Under the pieces are notes generated by a model, which did no database searches, was not told the DNA's origin, and worked only from the letters and a program-made list of their open reading frames with translations. The position numbers were made by a program, and so were the translations under genes. This document shows, piece by piece, positions 11,001 to 17,407 of a stretch of 32,581 nucleotides of DNA. The stretch covers positions 1 to 32,581 of the forward strand of contig CAYTLQ010000023.1 in NCBI GenBank assembly GCA_964438715.1, written 5' to 3'. The DNA comes from CAYTLQ01 sp964438715. GTDB lineage: Bacteria > Bacteroidota > Ignavibacteria > Ignavibacteriales > Ignavibacteriaceae. Every line of letters begins with the position of its first letter. Within the stretch, counting starts at the first letter, position 1.

Positions 11001-13805
11001 ACTGATTATTCGATAATAAATGGTGGTTCGGTTTCTCAGGGTGATACAATTCAATATTTTGTGGTTGCACAAGATAATGCAAGTACACCAAATGTCGGAT
11101 CATCTCCATCAACAGGATTTTCCGGAACTTCAGTAAGTTCAATAACCTCGGCACCAACTTCCCCAAACAGTTATAGAATATTACAATCTCTAAGTGGAAC
11201 AAAAACAGTTGGCAGTGGCGGTGATTATGCTTCGCTAACTAATACCGGCGGATTATTTGAGGATATAAACAGTAAAATATTAACCGGTAACCTGACCGTA
11301 AATATTCTCAACGATCTTTCCGGCGAAACAGGTACGGTGGCACTTAATCCAATTGCGGTTGAACCTGCCAACTCATTATTTACTGTAACAATTAGTCCGG
11401 CAGACGCAACTGGGAAAATAATCGTTGGTAGTTCGTCAAACGAACTAATTAAAATAAACGGCGCCGATAGAGTTATAATTGATGGAAGTTTTGCCGGAGC
11501 AGGACAATATCTTACATTTAGGAATACCAGTACAGGTGGTTCGGTAATAACTTTTATCAATGATGCAGTAGCATGCAGTGTAAAAAACACAATACTCGAA
11601 GGTGCAGTAACATCCGGATTAAAAGGAGTTATATTATTTTCAACAGGATTAAGCACCGGAAATGACTCAATTGTTATTTATAATAATGTTATAAGAGACA
11701 GAAGCGACTCGACAGGAGTGCCGTCAAACCTTCTGTATTCGGCCGGAAGTTCTGCATCAATATCAAACTCAGAGAATAAAATACTAAATAATTCATTTCT
11801 CAATTTCACTTCTAATGGTATAAGCCTCGTATCTACTAATAGTAGTAATTATAACTGGACAATAGAGGGTAATACCATTTCGCAAGACACAGCTGTTGCA
11901 AGAAGTTCCGAATTGAGGGGAATGAATATTAATGTCCTTGGTAATAATAACACTATTTCCAATAATATCATCTGGGGACTAAAAACCAGCGGAGCCACAA
12001 CAGGTATTTTGCTTGACGATGTTGGAACAATAGTTGTTTCCAAGAATAAGATTTATGGATTGAAATCAACACCGGCAAGCACATCGGTAATTTATGGAAT
12101 TAACGCTTATGGTGGTTCGAATTCGGATTACTACATTGTAAATAACATGATATCCATTATACCAGATTATGCAAATAATCAGAGTATCTGGGGAATATAT
12201 GATTGGGCTAACTCTGGTGATAGTGTTTATTCTTATTACAATACGGTATATGTAGGTGGACAAGCAGGTGGAACAACAACAACTTCCGCATATAATAAAA
12301 ACAGTACATCGTATTATTCGAAAGTATTAAATAATCTGCTTGTAAATGTTAGAACGGGCTCAGCCGCTCACTATGCAGCTCGTGTATCAGGTAGTTCCAC
12401 AACGAACAATGTTTTTGACCATAATGTTTATGTATCAGTAGGTGCAAATGACACGAGTTTGCTGCTTAATAGTTCTACGGCCGTTTCCTTTGCAACATGG
12501 AGAACACTTCTCTCAACAAATGTTCGTGACAGGCATAGTTTTGCTCATCATTATGAGGATGTTGCATTTGCAAGCCTGTTTATGGATTCGGTAAGCAATC
12601 TACTTGTAAACAATGCTCACGCTGTATGTTGGATTGCTAACGGTAAAGGAAGGGCTTTAAATGGTTATGTTGACGATTTTGCAGCGTCGAATGTACGAAG
12701 CCAGACTTTTGGTTTTGCTACAGATGCCGGTTGTGATGAGTTTACTACAACCACTACACCACCGGTCTCGACACCCAGTGCACTACCTGCACCCGGAACA
12801 ACAACAACTTATTCAAACGGTGGTACAACTCTTGGCTCAATTGCTTGGGGCGGCTCAGGAACACCCCCCAGTCAGTTACATTTTACCTATGTACCAGGTG
12901 TGACGCCAAATTATGGAACCGGATCATTTTCAAACTGTCACTGGAAACTCATTCCTGAGTTGGCATCATTGCAACCCGAAGCATTCTCGTATGATGTAAC
13001 ATTTAATTACAATGAAGATTTATTGGGTCAGATTGATTTTGAATCAGATATTCGCCTGGCCAAGAGTGATGATCAAGTAAGCTGGGATGTATATTTTGTA
13101 AGTGGTACAGGCGCCGGACAATATCAGCTTGACACAGTGAACAATACAATTACGGTTTACGGATTAAGTTCGTTCTCTGAATTTACACTAACTGATCTGG
13201 ATAACCCACTTCCGGTAGAGCTTACCGCATTCACTGCTAAGGTGAAAGGTCGTGATATTACTCTTAGCTGGAATACTGCCAGTGAAGTGAATTCACTTTC
13301 GTTTGAAATTGAACGAAAACTAAAGGATTCCCAGGCAGATTGGAAGACGGTTTCTACAATTCAGGCTTCCGGAAATAGTAATTCACCAAAGGACTACAGC
13401 TATACCGATAAAAAACTGAATTCAGGCAAGTATCTGTACAGATTAAAGATGATAGATAATGACGGCACATATACTTATAGTAATGAAACAGAAGCAGAGA
13501 TAGAGCTTCCAAAAGAATTTATGTTGAGCCAGAATTATCCGAATCCATTTAATCCGACAACGAAAATAGATTATCAGTTGCCTCACGATGCCCGTGTTAC
13601 TCTCGAACTGTATAACATTTCCGGTGAAAGAGTAGCTTTGCTTGTCAATGAGGAACAGCCGGGCGGGTATTATACCTATCAGCTTAATACCGGTTCGTTA
13701 GGGGTAAATCTCGCATCGGGTGTTTACATCTATCGCCTTATTGCTCAGGGACAGCAAGGTGATACCAGATTCATGAATATAAAGAAATTAATGATCCTGA
13801 AATAG
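5091..13805 (+). CDS. Giant T9SS-secreted multidomain beta-helix surface protein (2904 aa)
   Basis: A strong ribosome site (AGAGGTGA) lies just before ATG 5091. Residues 1-30 form a signal peptide (hydrophobic VLLILTGILLW). A beta-sandwich domain follows (about 32-250, with PRPILAPLWDDLDLQ), then a fibronectin type III domain (about 254-350). Three right-handed beta-helix modules each open with a similar G-DYxSLTxAFxDI-type strand: about 354-1145, 1282-1893 and 2033-2550. Modules 1 and 2 end with a GADAGDFV/GAYEESGDFV-like sequence and are joined by two homologous Ig-like linkers (about 1152-1281 and 1894-2032, both starting PTISYTTL and containing DVISYFIVAQD or DTIQYFVVAQD). A PLPVELTAFTA fibronectin-like domain (about 2704-2810) precedes the type-A T9SS sorting signal (NYPNPFNPTT, ending near IKKLMILK). 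The protein is rich in Ser, Thr, Asn and Gly. It should be exported by Sec, secreted by T9SS and attached to the surface or released. Adhesin or glycan-binding roles are guesses; I see no catalytic signature. Confidence 0.9.
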   Translation: MLYRYMITLSRVLLILTGILLWTGEDIRSQSITNYNFSSSSGSFSALSGGTTMALSGGTVDDGYFNNIPIGFTFYYMGNSYTTLSASTNGFVVLGQALSGAITTNDLNNSGGGNAPRPILAPLWDDLDLQANTNFSYSTSGSAPNRVFTAEWLNLQWNFSATGNTISIQIILEEATSSVKFVYRDEGGTVNSGSASVGITGGSGSAVSGTVEMLSLNSLGVSPTASSVTETETINTKPATGQTYTFTPAYSVTPAAPITITFSGVTGTGMTVNWVDNSSNETFFQVYRSTSSGGPYSIVDTVNSTSTGTTGTSYNSVQTGLVWNTTYYYRIVACNEGSAYSANLEGSQSTSSGSISGVKTIGASGDYTSLTDAFADITANGLGGAVQLELLSDYNSGSETFPITISFITNSANEITVRPEAGATGLVITSSNTTATIDLNGCQYITFDGRPGGSGTNKELTIINTSTGAAIRFINDAISNTITYVNVSGTANTSSSSGVIFFSTTTGAYGNDNNTISYCDINAQGSAVGIQSLGTASKLNSGNQILNNTIRDFYISNTSTTSTYGIRIQSNSTDWTISNNSFYQSSARAYSTTSAIHYMLSIGTGTSSGGYVISGNYFGGSAANASGTYTISSGQARLFVIDASVGTSSATSIQGNTITNIACSTAYTSTSSSGFIGMNLSAGSFNVGTVTGNTIGSTSATDKIRLHITGSTGPLFVGINCATTSGTTVIQNNSIGGMTATTTTATAYLSLYPISLSGSGHSVTITGNTIGSTTVANSIYNNTGSTSTATYQTRGMNITSTGIITVTNNTVANITASGTGTGTTLAGIYMVAAPASTGWTVTGNTISNLTNSSSSTTFGSATQALSGLVFSGSALHTISGNTVHTLINNAASANVSVVGIYFSGSASLQSILEKNFVHSLRTSSSYNYARITGIMIAGGLHLLRNNMIRLGIDESGNSLTTAHNYNGIWKTVATVGNFFHNSIYIGGTGVGAHPVKTFAFRKHGTSGADSLMNNIFWNARSNATSGNGKHYAIGVNQSSGLISNYNIFYANGTDGTLGTRDTGSTTNYTSLANLQSGFGGTDANSMVAPPNFTTPNGSSSTVNLHISDPTVVEGTGIALSNVTDDFDGQSRSGLTPTDIGADAGDFVAADLSAPTISYTTLTNTSSTGDRTLTATITDASGVPTSGSLVPRVYFKKNSGSYSSAAGTLTSGTSTNGTWSFTISAVTMGSVTAGDVISYFIVAQDVASTANLGSSPSGAAGTDVTNISTYPSSPSQYLVVGSISGNFFIGGTGNVPSPGCTYVDLTAAFADINNVVTNITVTAGGSGYTTAPTVVITGSGTGATATANLTGDAVSSVTITNPGTGYLTPPTISFTGGGGTGAAATATVSAGKEVTGPVEFILTNTYNASEENYFPVTLNRVAGVSATNTITIKPDAGVNATITGNSSTSVIKLSDVSYVTIDGSNNGSTSRNLSITNSSTSANTGVIWLSSLGAGQGSNNNIIKNCNISAGINQSTSTNFTWGIYSGGTILSTATGGADNDNNTYQNNYITKTRVAINLVGTSTTNPNNGNIVKENVIGPDEGFGSNQIGACGILIMNQEDIQITQNKIRYVGGPYSLTPSGSGTDRTGIAIGSTTSVAGATVNSTQYVKNAVITRNYIHDIIDERTYSASGIVLAGADGSNSTNNTVANNVIFRVRSNGTSTDQTHGITIVGGKDDKVFYNSIYLTGDVDSSSITTSTSSTFGIAVTNTSPVNLVIKNNAIHNNLYSSKSAVTLKNAAISIPTSFSWGTGGSNYNGLYRLVDSSRQNTGNIGAALAGGTFYAGLSDWQTASSQDANSVSGNPLFNSTINLQPGVGSALIAAGTPISGITIDYLGVTRSASTPTIGAYEESGDFVPPTISYTTLGNTAFTTNRTLSGVSITDASGVNTTSAKPRLYFKKSTDANAFVGNTSTDNGWKWVEGTVSESTFSFTTDYSIINGGSVSQGDTIQYFVVAQDNASTPNVGSSPSTGFSGTSVSSITSAPTSPNSYRILQSLSGTKTVGSGGDYASLTNTGGLFEDINSKILTGNLTVNILNDLSGETGTVALNPIAVEPANSLFTVTISPADATGKIIVGSSSNELIKINGADRVIIDGSFAGAGQYLTFRNTSTGGSVITFINDAVACSVKNTILEGAVTSGLKGVILFSTGLSTGNDSIVIYNNVIRDRSDSTGVPSNLLYSAGSSASISNSENKILNNSFLNFTSNGISLVSTNSSNYNWTIEGNTISQDTAVARSSELRGMNINVLGNNNTISNNIIWGLKTSGATTGILLDDVGTIVVSKNKIYGLKSTPASTSVIYGINAYGGSNSDYYIVNNMISIIPDYANNQSIWGIYDWANSGDSVYSYYNTVYVGGQAGGTTTTSAYNKNSTSYYSKVLNNLLVNVRTGSAAHYAARVSGSSTTNNVFDHNVYVSVGANDTSLLLNSSTAVSFATWRTLLSTNVRDRHSFAHHYEDVAFASLFMDSVSNLLVNNAHAVCWIANGKGRALNGYVDDFAASNVRSQTFGFATDAGCDEFTTTTTPPVSTPSALPAPGTTTTYSNGGTTLGSIAWGGSGTPPSQLHFTYVPGVTPNYGTGSFSNCHWKLIPELASLQPEAFSYDVTFNYNEDLLGQIDFESDIRLAKSDDQVSWDVYFVSGTGAGQYQLDTVNNTITVYGLSSFSEFTLTDLDNPLPVELTAFTAKVKGRDITLSWNTASEVNSLSFEIERKLKDSQADWKTVSTIQASGNSNSPKDYSYTDKKLNSGKYLYRLKMIDNDGTYTYSNETEAEIELPKEFMLSQNYPNPFNPTTKIDYQLPHDARVTLELYNISGERVALLVNEEQPGGYYTYQLNTGSLGVNLASGVYIYRLIAQGQQGDTRFMNIKKLMILK
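6150..8545 (+). repeat. Beta-helix module 1 of the giant protein
   Basis: Residues about 354-1151. It starts VKTIGASGDYTSLTDAFADI, carries many NNTI / GNTI turns typical of parallel beta-helix rungs and ends GADAGDFV. This is the longest of the three modules. Confidence 0.7.
8546..8937 (+). repeat. Ig-like linker copy A in the giant protein
   Basis: Residues about 1152-1282, APTISYTTLTNT to SPSQYLVVGSISG. It is homologous to copy B at 10771-11190: both share PTISYTTL, TDASGV, RxYFKK, FxVAQD and GSSPS blocks in the same order. Confidence 0.75.
8938..10770 (+). repeat. Beta-helix module 2 of the giant protein
   Basis: Residues about 1283-1893. It starts FIGGTGNVPSPGCTYVDLTA, is interrupted by the GSGY insert at 9033-9260, and ends GAYEESGDFV. 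Confidence 0.7.
9033..9260 (+). repeat. Two-repeat GxGYxxxP insert inside beta-helix module 2
   Basis: Residues about 1315-1390 hold two tandem units of about 37 residues: TAGGSGYTTAPTVVITGSGT and TNPGTGYLTPPTISFTGGGG, each followed by a GA-x-A-T-A run. This GSGY/PT/GGGGTGA pattern is a recurrent motif in phage and environmental proteins. Modules 1 and 3 lack it at the same place. Confidence 0.7.
10771..11190 (+). repeat. Ig-like linker copy B in the giant protein
   Basis: Residues about 1894-2033, PPTISYTTLGNT to SPNSYRILQSLSG. It is the homologue of copy A, slightly longer because of an insert around KSTDANAFVGN. Confidence 0.75.
11191..12760 (+). repeat. Beta-helix module 3 of the giant protein
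   Basis: Residues about 2034-2557, starting SGTKTVGSGGDYASLTNTGG and ending with DAGCDEF. It is the shortest module and leads into the C-terminal Ig-like, fibronectin-like and sorting domains. Confidence 0.65.
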
Positions 13806-13843
13806 ATAGTGTGAAAAAATAATTGTAACTGCAAATGCTAAGT

Positions 13844-13868
13844 TCCGGTACGCATTAAGCGTACCGGA
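13844..13868 (+). terminator. Perfect 10-bp stem-loop after the giant gene
   Basis: TCCGGTACGC (13844-13853) and GCGTACCGGA (13859-13868) pair perfectly around a 5-nt ATTAA loop, 39 bp after the stop codon. No T-tract follows, so it may be an mRNA-stabilising or processing hairpin between the giant gene and the small genes, not a full terminator. Confidence 0.55.
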
Positions 13869-13943
13869 CGGTGACAGGAAATTTACCCCCTTTGCAGTAA
13901 AAAGCTTTAACAAACAATAAATAAAGTATAAGGAGTATAACAG

Positions 13944-14147
13944 ATGGAAAACAAATTATCAGTAACAAACGGTTGGAATTTAAGTCAGGGCGATTATAAA
14001 TCGGACGGAGCTAGTTATGTAAGTCAACACGAGCTTGCTAAAAAGGATCAACAAAGAGAAAGAGCCGGTGTATTTATTGCATTTGGGTTAGTAGCGACTG
14101 TGTTAATGATCATTGTTATGACATTAGTTTCAACAATAAAATTATAA
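13944..14147 (+). CDS. Small single-TM protein with GDY motif (67 aa)
   Basis: A strong ribosome site AAGGAG lies about 8 bp before the ATG. The N-terminal 40 residues are polar (NGWNLSQGDYKSDGASY), then a basic/acidic stretch, then one hydrophobic segment (VFIAFGLVATVLMIIVMTLV) near the C-terminus, so the likely topology is a tail-anchored or single-pass inner-membrane protein. I do not recognise a family. It shares the pattern W-x-(I/L)-x-x-GDY with the next gene, 47 bp from its start codon, which suggests a tandem duplication. It sits 138 bp behind the giant secreted protein and may be co-transcribed with it. Function unknown. Confidence 0.75.
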   Translation: MENKLSVTNGWNLSQGDYKSDGASYVSQHELAKKDQQRERAGVFIAFGLVATVLMIIVMTLVSTIKL

Positions 14148-14194
14148 TAATAAAACAATAAAATTAGAATAATAAATTAATGAAAGGATATTCC

Positions 14195-14380
14195 GTGGCA
14201 CCACAAAAGATATTTTCAAACTGGACTATAGAAAAAGGAGATTACGAGCGAAATGCAGATTATGATATCATGTTTCTGGAGAGAAGAACATTCGGCGGTA
14301 AACTGAAAAAGTTCCTTCTCGCCACAGCTGGTTTCGCAATTTCGATCATTGGAAGTATCTTCTTCTTTAATGTAAAATGA
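14195..14380 (+). CDS. Small single-TM protein with GDY motif, second copy (61 aa)
   Basis: The GTG at 14195 is preferred as start because AAAGGA lies 6 nt before it; an in-frame ATG at 14180 would give 66 residues but has no ribosome site of its own. The sequence runs SNWTIEKGDYERNADYD, then FLERRTFGGKLKKF, then one TM helix (LLATAGFAISIIGSIFFF). The NW-x-I-x-x-GDY block matches the preceding gene (NGW-x-L-x-x-GDY) in sequence and in distance to the TM segment. The basic GKLKK just before the helix suggests the N-terminus is cytoplasmic. A strong terminator follows at 14441, so the pair forms the end of a transcript. No known family recognised. Confidence 0.72.
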   Translation: MAPQKIFSNWTIEKGDYERNADYDIMFLERRTFGGKLKKFLLATAGFAISIIGSIFFFNVK

Positions 14381-14390
14381 AAATATAAAG

Positions 14391-14429
14391 TCTTTACAAT
14401 TCGCCCCGGGCAATCTGGTATTGTAAAGA
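14391..14429. repeat. 10-bp inverted repeat after the small genes
   Basis: TCTTTACAAT (14391-14400) is the exact reverse complement of ATTGTAAAGA (14420-14429), with a 19-nt loop containing CCCCGGG. It lies between the second small gene and the terminator. Confidence 0.5.
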
Positions 14430-14440
14430 GAAGGTAGTGC

Positions 14441-14472
14441 AAAGGACAGGTAACTCCTGTCCTTTTTCTTTT
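14441..14472 (+). terminator. Rho-independent terminator, possibly bidirectional
   Basis: AAAGGACAGG (14441-14450), a 5-nt loop TAACT, then CCTGTCCTTT (14456-14465) and TTCTTTT. The stem is perfect and the T-run follows directly. On the minus strand the A-rich start gives only a short T-run, so it mainly serves the small membrane genes. Confidence 0.85.
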
Positions 14473-14513
14473 AAGTGATTTCAAATAGATAACCTAACTG
14501 CTCAAAACAATAG

Positions 14514-15383
14514 TTACTTTATTCCTGCTTTCAGTCGCGCCTCAATCCGAGGAGCATGACTAGCTCCGACGCTAACAAAAACATTTTCACCACCTCGTAC
14601 TAATTCAAAAATAATATTGCAAAGATGTTCATCTCGTACATTGTTCGAAGCATTGAATAATTCGGAAAAGTATCCCTCAGGCCATCCATATTCATCAGAA
14701 TAATCCCGCCAGTCTTTTTCGTTTGGGTAGTCGGCTTTCCAAAGACTGTCAAGCTGATTCCAGTTTGTTAATACATTTCTCAACCCTTCATAATCAGTTC
14801 TGCTATTTATGTAATCTTGCAGAGTTTCTTCGGGATTTGCCGGTTTTCCAAAACGCATATTACCAAAGTATGGCCTGAACGAATAGAATGCAGCAAGTTG
14901 CAGTGGAGTAAAAGAATTAAGGAGGATTTTTATTTCTGTCTCCCGACGCGGTTCCCATGTATAAAAAGGAATTCCTTTTTCCTTTGCCAGCTGAACTGTA
15001 AGTCCCCCTTCACCATGCACCTCAACCGGATCCTGAGACCACGAGAAGAGAAAACCCAATCTCCCTTCGACAAGCGCAACAGTAGGCTCAGTATTTTGAA
15101 ATGCTCTCTTCAATGAGTCGAGTTGCGGATTATTTTTATCCTTCGTATGCTCAATGCCCGCAATTGTTACTTTGCCGCCATTTGATGAGGTGATTGTGTA
15201 AATATATGGACGAGCATGAGTTTCTGCAATGGTATTGTACTCAGTCATTGACATTACAGGAGGAAGTTTATCCGAACTAACCGGGGCATCAAAAAAGGAT
15301 GGGGAAGTCCGGATGACCCCGCAACCCGGAAAATATATTGAAGCATGTAAAATAACTGCAATTATAGTTATCCGATGAACCAT
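14514..15383 (-). CDS. TraB/TIKI-like lipoprotein, predicted metal hydrolase fold (289 aa)
   Basis: AAGGA lies 7 nt before the ATG at 15383. The N-terminus is a lipoprotein-like signal ending in FPGC (residues about 18-21). The mature part has the motif order of the TIKI/TraB/GumN superfamily: GIEH (about 75), ALVEG in the next strand-helix, and near the C-terminus RDEHLCNIIFELVRGG followed by FVSVGASHAPRIE. In that superfamily the two GxxH motifs, the Glu and the Arg form a metal-dependent active site; TIKI members are proteases, but most bacterial ones have no known substrate. The middle part (NMRFGKPANPEETLQDYINS and EYGWPEGYFSELF) is divergent. It is likely anchored on the periplasmic side of a membrane. 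The next gene upstream on the strand is 140 bp away behind a hairpin, so it is probably transcribed alone. Confidence 0.65.
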   Translation of the reverse strand: MVHRITIIAVILHASIYFPGCGVIRTSPSFFDAPVSSDKLPPVMSMTEYNTIAETHARPYIYTITSSNGGKVTIAGIEHTKDKNNPQLDSLKRAFQNTEPTVALVEGRLGFLFSWSQDPVEVHGEGGLTVQLAKEKGIPFYTWEPRRETEIKILLNSFTPLQLAAFYSFRPYFGNMRFGKPANPEETLQDYINSRTDYEGLRNVLTNWNQLDSLWKADYPNEKDWRDYSDEYGWPEGYFSELFNASNNVRDEHLCNIIFELVRGGENVFVSVGASHAPRIEARLKAGIK

Positions 15384-15485
15384 GTATATTCCTTCATTAA
15401 TATTTAATGTTCAATTTATGCTGCTTACAGAGGAGCAAAAACTTAAATATGGTAGATCGGTGAAAATTTCGTTTGAAAGGTATAA

Positions 15486-15515
15486 CCGGCGGAGTAATGT
15501 ACTTACATCCGCCGG
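15486..15515 (-). terminator. Hairpin after the FAD monooxygenase
   Basis: CCGGCGGA (15486-15493) pairs exactly with TCCGCCGG (15508-15515) and the loop can add a GTAA/TTAC pair. It lies 8 bp beyond the monooxygenase stop on the minus strand. The following T-run is broken (TTATACCTTTC), so termination may be partial. Confidence 0.55.
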
Positions 15516-15523
15516 AATGAGAA

Positions 15524-16672
15524 TTAAAAGTCAACTTTGTATAAGCGTTCGAGTCGTGACTCGTTTATTTTTTGTGGCATTAGTGAAAGTAGGTTATTCC
15601 GCAATTTTATTGCAATACTGTTTTGAATCTGTGCTACTCTTCCAATTGTTCGTGACTGTTGCACAATCCAATGCGTTCTGTTAAGACGACGGGATTCATA
15701 TTCTTTAAAAGCAACAGAAGGAGAATCACATCGGTGAATTTCATCAGCCAATACTATTGAGTCTTCAATTGCCTGACACGCTCCCTGCCCCATGTTTGGT
15801 GTTGTTGCATGTGCCGCATCGCCGATAAGTACAATATTGCCGAAGGCATAGTTTTTAATTGGTGCAAGATCAGAAATGTCATTATGAATCATAGCACTAT
15901 TTGGCGTCATGGAAATTATATATTCTATAGGATGATGATAGCCTTGAAAATGCTCTGATAGTTTTTCTGCATCCAGATTCCGGATTGTTTCGTCTTTCTC
16001 TTTTGCATTAATGCATGCGTACCAATAAATTTTTCCATCAGCAAGAGGCACTATTCCAAATCGCCCTTTTCTTCCCCAGGTCTCCGATGCTATATCCCCA
16101 TGAAACCAGTCTGCCTGTATTACAGCTCTCCTGCAAGTGTAGCCGGCATAGCGTGGTTTTGAAAAGGGCAATAATTGTTTTCTGACTGCTGAATGAATAC
16201 CTCCGGCATCAATCAGATAATCGAAAGTATAACAGCTTCCATCTTTGAAATTAATTGTAACACCATTAATATTTTGAGTAACGGAGGTACAGTTTTTCCC
16301 GGTTATAATGGCAGCAGTTTTTGAAGCATGTTTCAGCAGAATATTGTGAAGATTATGGCGATGTATTGAAAAATTACTAATTCCGAAACGGGCACGAAGT
16401 TTTGTAGCATCAGTTGTAGTTAATAGTTTACCGGACTCATCCAGAATATCGAGTCGTGCAATTTCCTTTCCGTTATCAAGTATTTCATTATAAATACCCA
16501 AAGAATTAAATGCTTTCATTGCATTTGCGGCAACAGCAAGTCCCGCACCGGCTGTTCTAATAGAACTATCTGCCTCAAATATTGTAGAAGGATACCCATA
16601 TTTACCTAAGGCTATTGCCATACTCAAGCCTGCAATACCTCCTCCAAGAATAGCAAAACTGGATTTTTTCAT
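15524..16672 (-). CDS. FAD-dependent monooxygenase (group A flavoprotein hydroxylase)
   Basis: 382 residues. The N-terminal Rossmann motif GGGIAGL (residues about 10-16) binds FAD. The DAGGIHSAVR segment matches the DG motif, and GDAAHATTPNMGQGACQAIED near residue 290 is the second FAD-binding motif (GD). The order and length fit the PF01494 class that includes TetX and urate hydroxylase-like enzymes, which use NAD(P)H and O2 to hydroxylate small aromatic or heterocyclic compounds; the substrate here cannot be told. The start codon overlaps the stop of the upstream membrane gene by 4 bp (ATGA), so the two are translationally coupled. A Crp-type regulator lies next upstream on the same strand. 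Confidence 0.85.
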   Translation of the reverse strand: MKKSSFAILGGGIAGLSMAIALGKYGYPSTIFEADSSIRTAGAGLAVAANAMKAFNSLGIYNEILDNGKEIARLDILDESGKLLTTTDATKLRARFGISNFSIHRHNLHNILLKHASKTAAIITGKNCTSVTQNINGVTINFKDGSCYTFDYLIDAGGIHSAVRKQLLPFSKPRYAGYTCRRAVIQADWFHGDIASETWGRKGRFGIVPLADGKIYWYACINAKEKDETIRNLDAEKLSEHFQGYHHPIEYIISMTPNSAMIHNDISDLAPIKNYAFGNIVLIGDAAHATTPNMGQGACQAIEDSIVLADEIHRCDSPSVAFKEYESRRLNRTHWIVQQSRTIGRVAQIQNSIAIKLRNNLLSLMPQKINESRLERLYKVDF

Positions 16673-17304
16673 AGCTTCTCTCCTGAAGTAAGGGTAAGTG
16701 ACTCAAAACGAATTGCTACAGTACCAAGTGCAATAAACCAAAGAAAACATGCAAGCGGATATGTAAACATTAGCGCCCACTCAATTTCCAAAGCCTGTGC
16801 AAGGGGAAAGCCAATTCCGGCAAGTATAAGACATACAGATACAAAGTTGGGCAATTGCTTTGTGCGAAGAAAACCTACACCAAGTATTATGGAAGTAAGC
16901 GGGAAAAGTGGCCCAAACATAGCGACACCGATGTATTCCATACCCATATTAGCGTACCAATTATTCCAAATCTCATTGCCGGCTCCGTGCAGTCTCAGTG
17001 AGTATTCTGTTACGCGAAGGAACTCCATTCCATATCCGGTTACGGAACCAAATAAACCAGCTATCATTGCAACTGCCCCAACCACTTTTTTCTTTTCCAT
17101 GAGCAGTGATGACAAGTGCAGATAAACCGGAACAAAAAACATCAGGGCGAATGAACCGAGCACCCCTTCAACATATCCGGTTTTCCCCGGCGGAATGATG
17201 GTTATTCCCATTACAAATGACAGAGCGGATAAAGTAAGTAACGATGGTGCGATGATGTAAGCGGCTTTCAGCATTTTCTGCTGAAGAGAAATATTTGAAC
17301 TCAT
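16669..17304 (-). CDS. Unknown integral membrane protein coupled to the FAD monooxygenase
   Basis: 211 residues with about six hydrophobic segments (for example APSLLTLSALSFVMG, LGSFALMFFVPVYLHLSSL, AVAMIAGLFGSVTGYG, YIGVAMFGPLFPLTSIILG, VSVCLILAGIGFPLA, PLACFLWFIALGTVAI). GGAAG lies about 7 nt before the ATG at 17304. I recognise no transport or enzyme signature. It overlaps the FAD monooxygenase by 4 bp, so it most likely serves the same process, for example handling or sensing its substrate. It begins 103 bp after the end of the Crp-type regulator, on the same strand. Confidence 0.75.
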   Translation of the reverse strand: MSSNISLQQKMLKAAYIIAPSLLTLSALSFVMGITIIPPGKTGYVEGVLGSFALMFFVPVYLHLSSLLMEKKKVVGAVAMIAGLFGSVTGYGMEFLRVTEYSLRLHGAGNEIWNNWYANMGMEYIGVAMFGPLFPLTSIILGVGFLRTKQLPNFVSVCLILAGIGFPLAQALEIEWALMFTYPLACFLWFIALGTVAIRFESLTLTSGEKL

Positions 17305-17407
17305 TATTCTTCCTTTTTTTTGTGATAATTAACGGTTCAAATATGCACAGTTACTCTCCCGAAACTTTTTACATATGTTAAATTATGCGGAATTATTCGT
17401 TGATGTG

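Noticed and set aside
11225..11656. Minus-strand open frame of 143 codons inside the giant gene
   Set aside because: Shadow of the sense gene; composition follows the complementary Ser/Thr/Gly codons and no family motif is visible.
15382..15684. Plus-strand open frame of 100 codons between the lipoprotein and FAD genes
   Set aside because: Most of it is antisense to the FAD monooxygenase 3' end and the rest crosses the hairpin at 15486-15515; the hydrophobic residues are a by-product.
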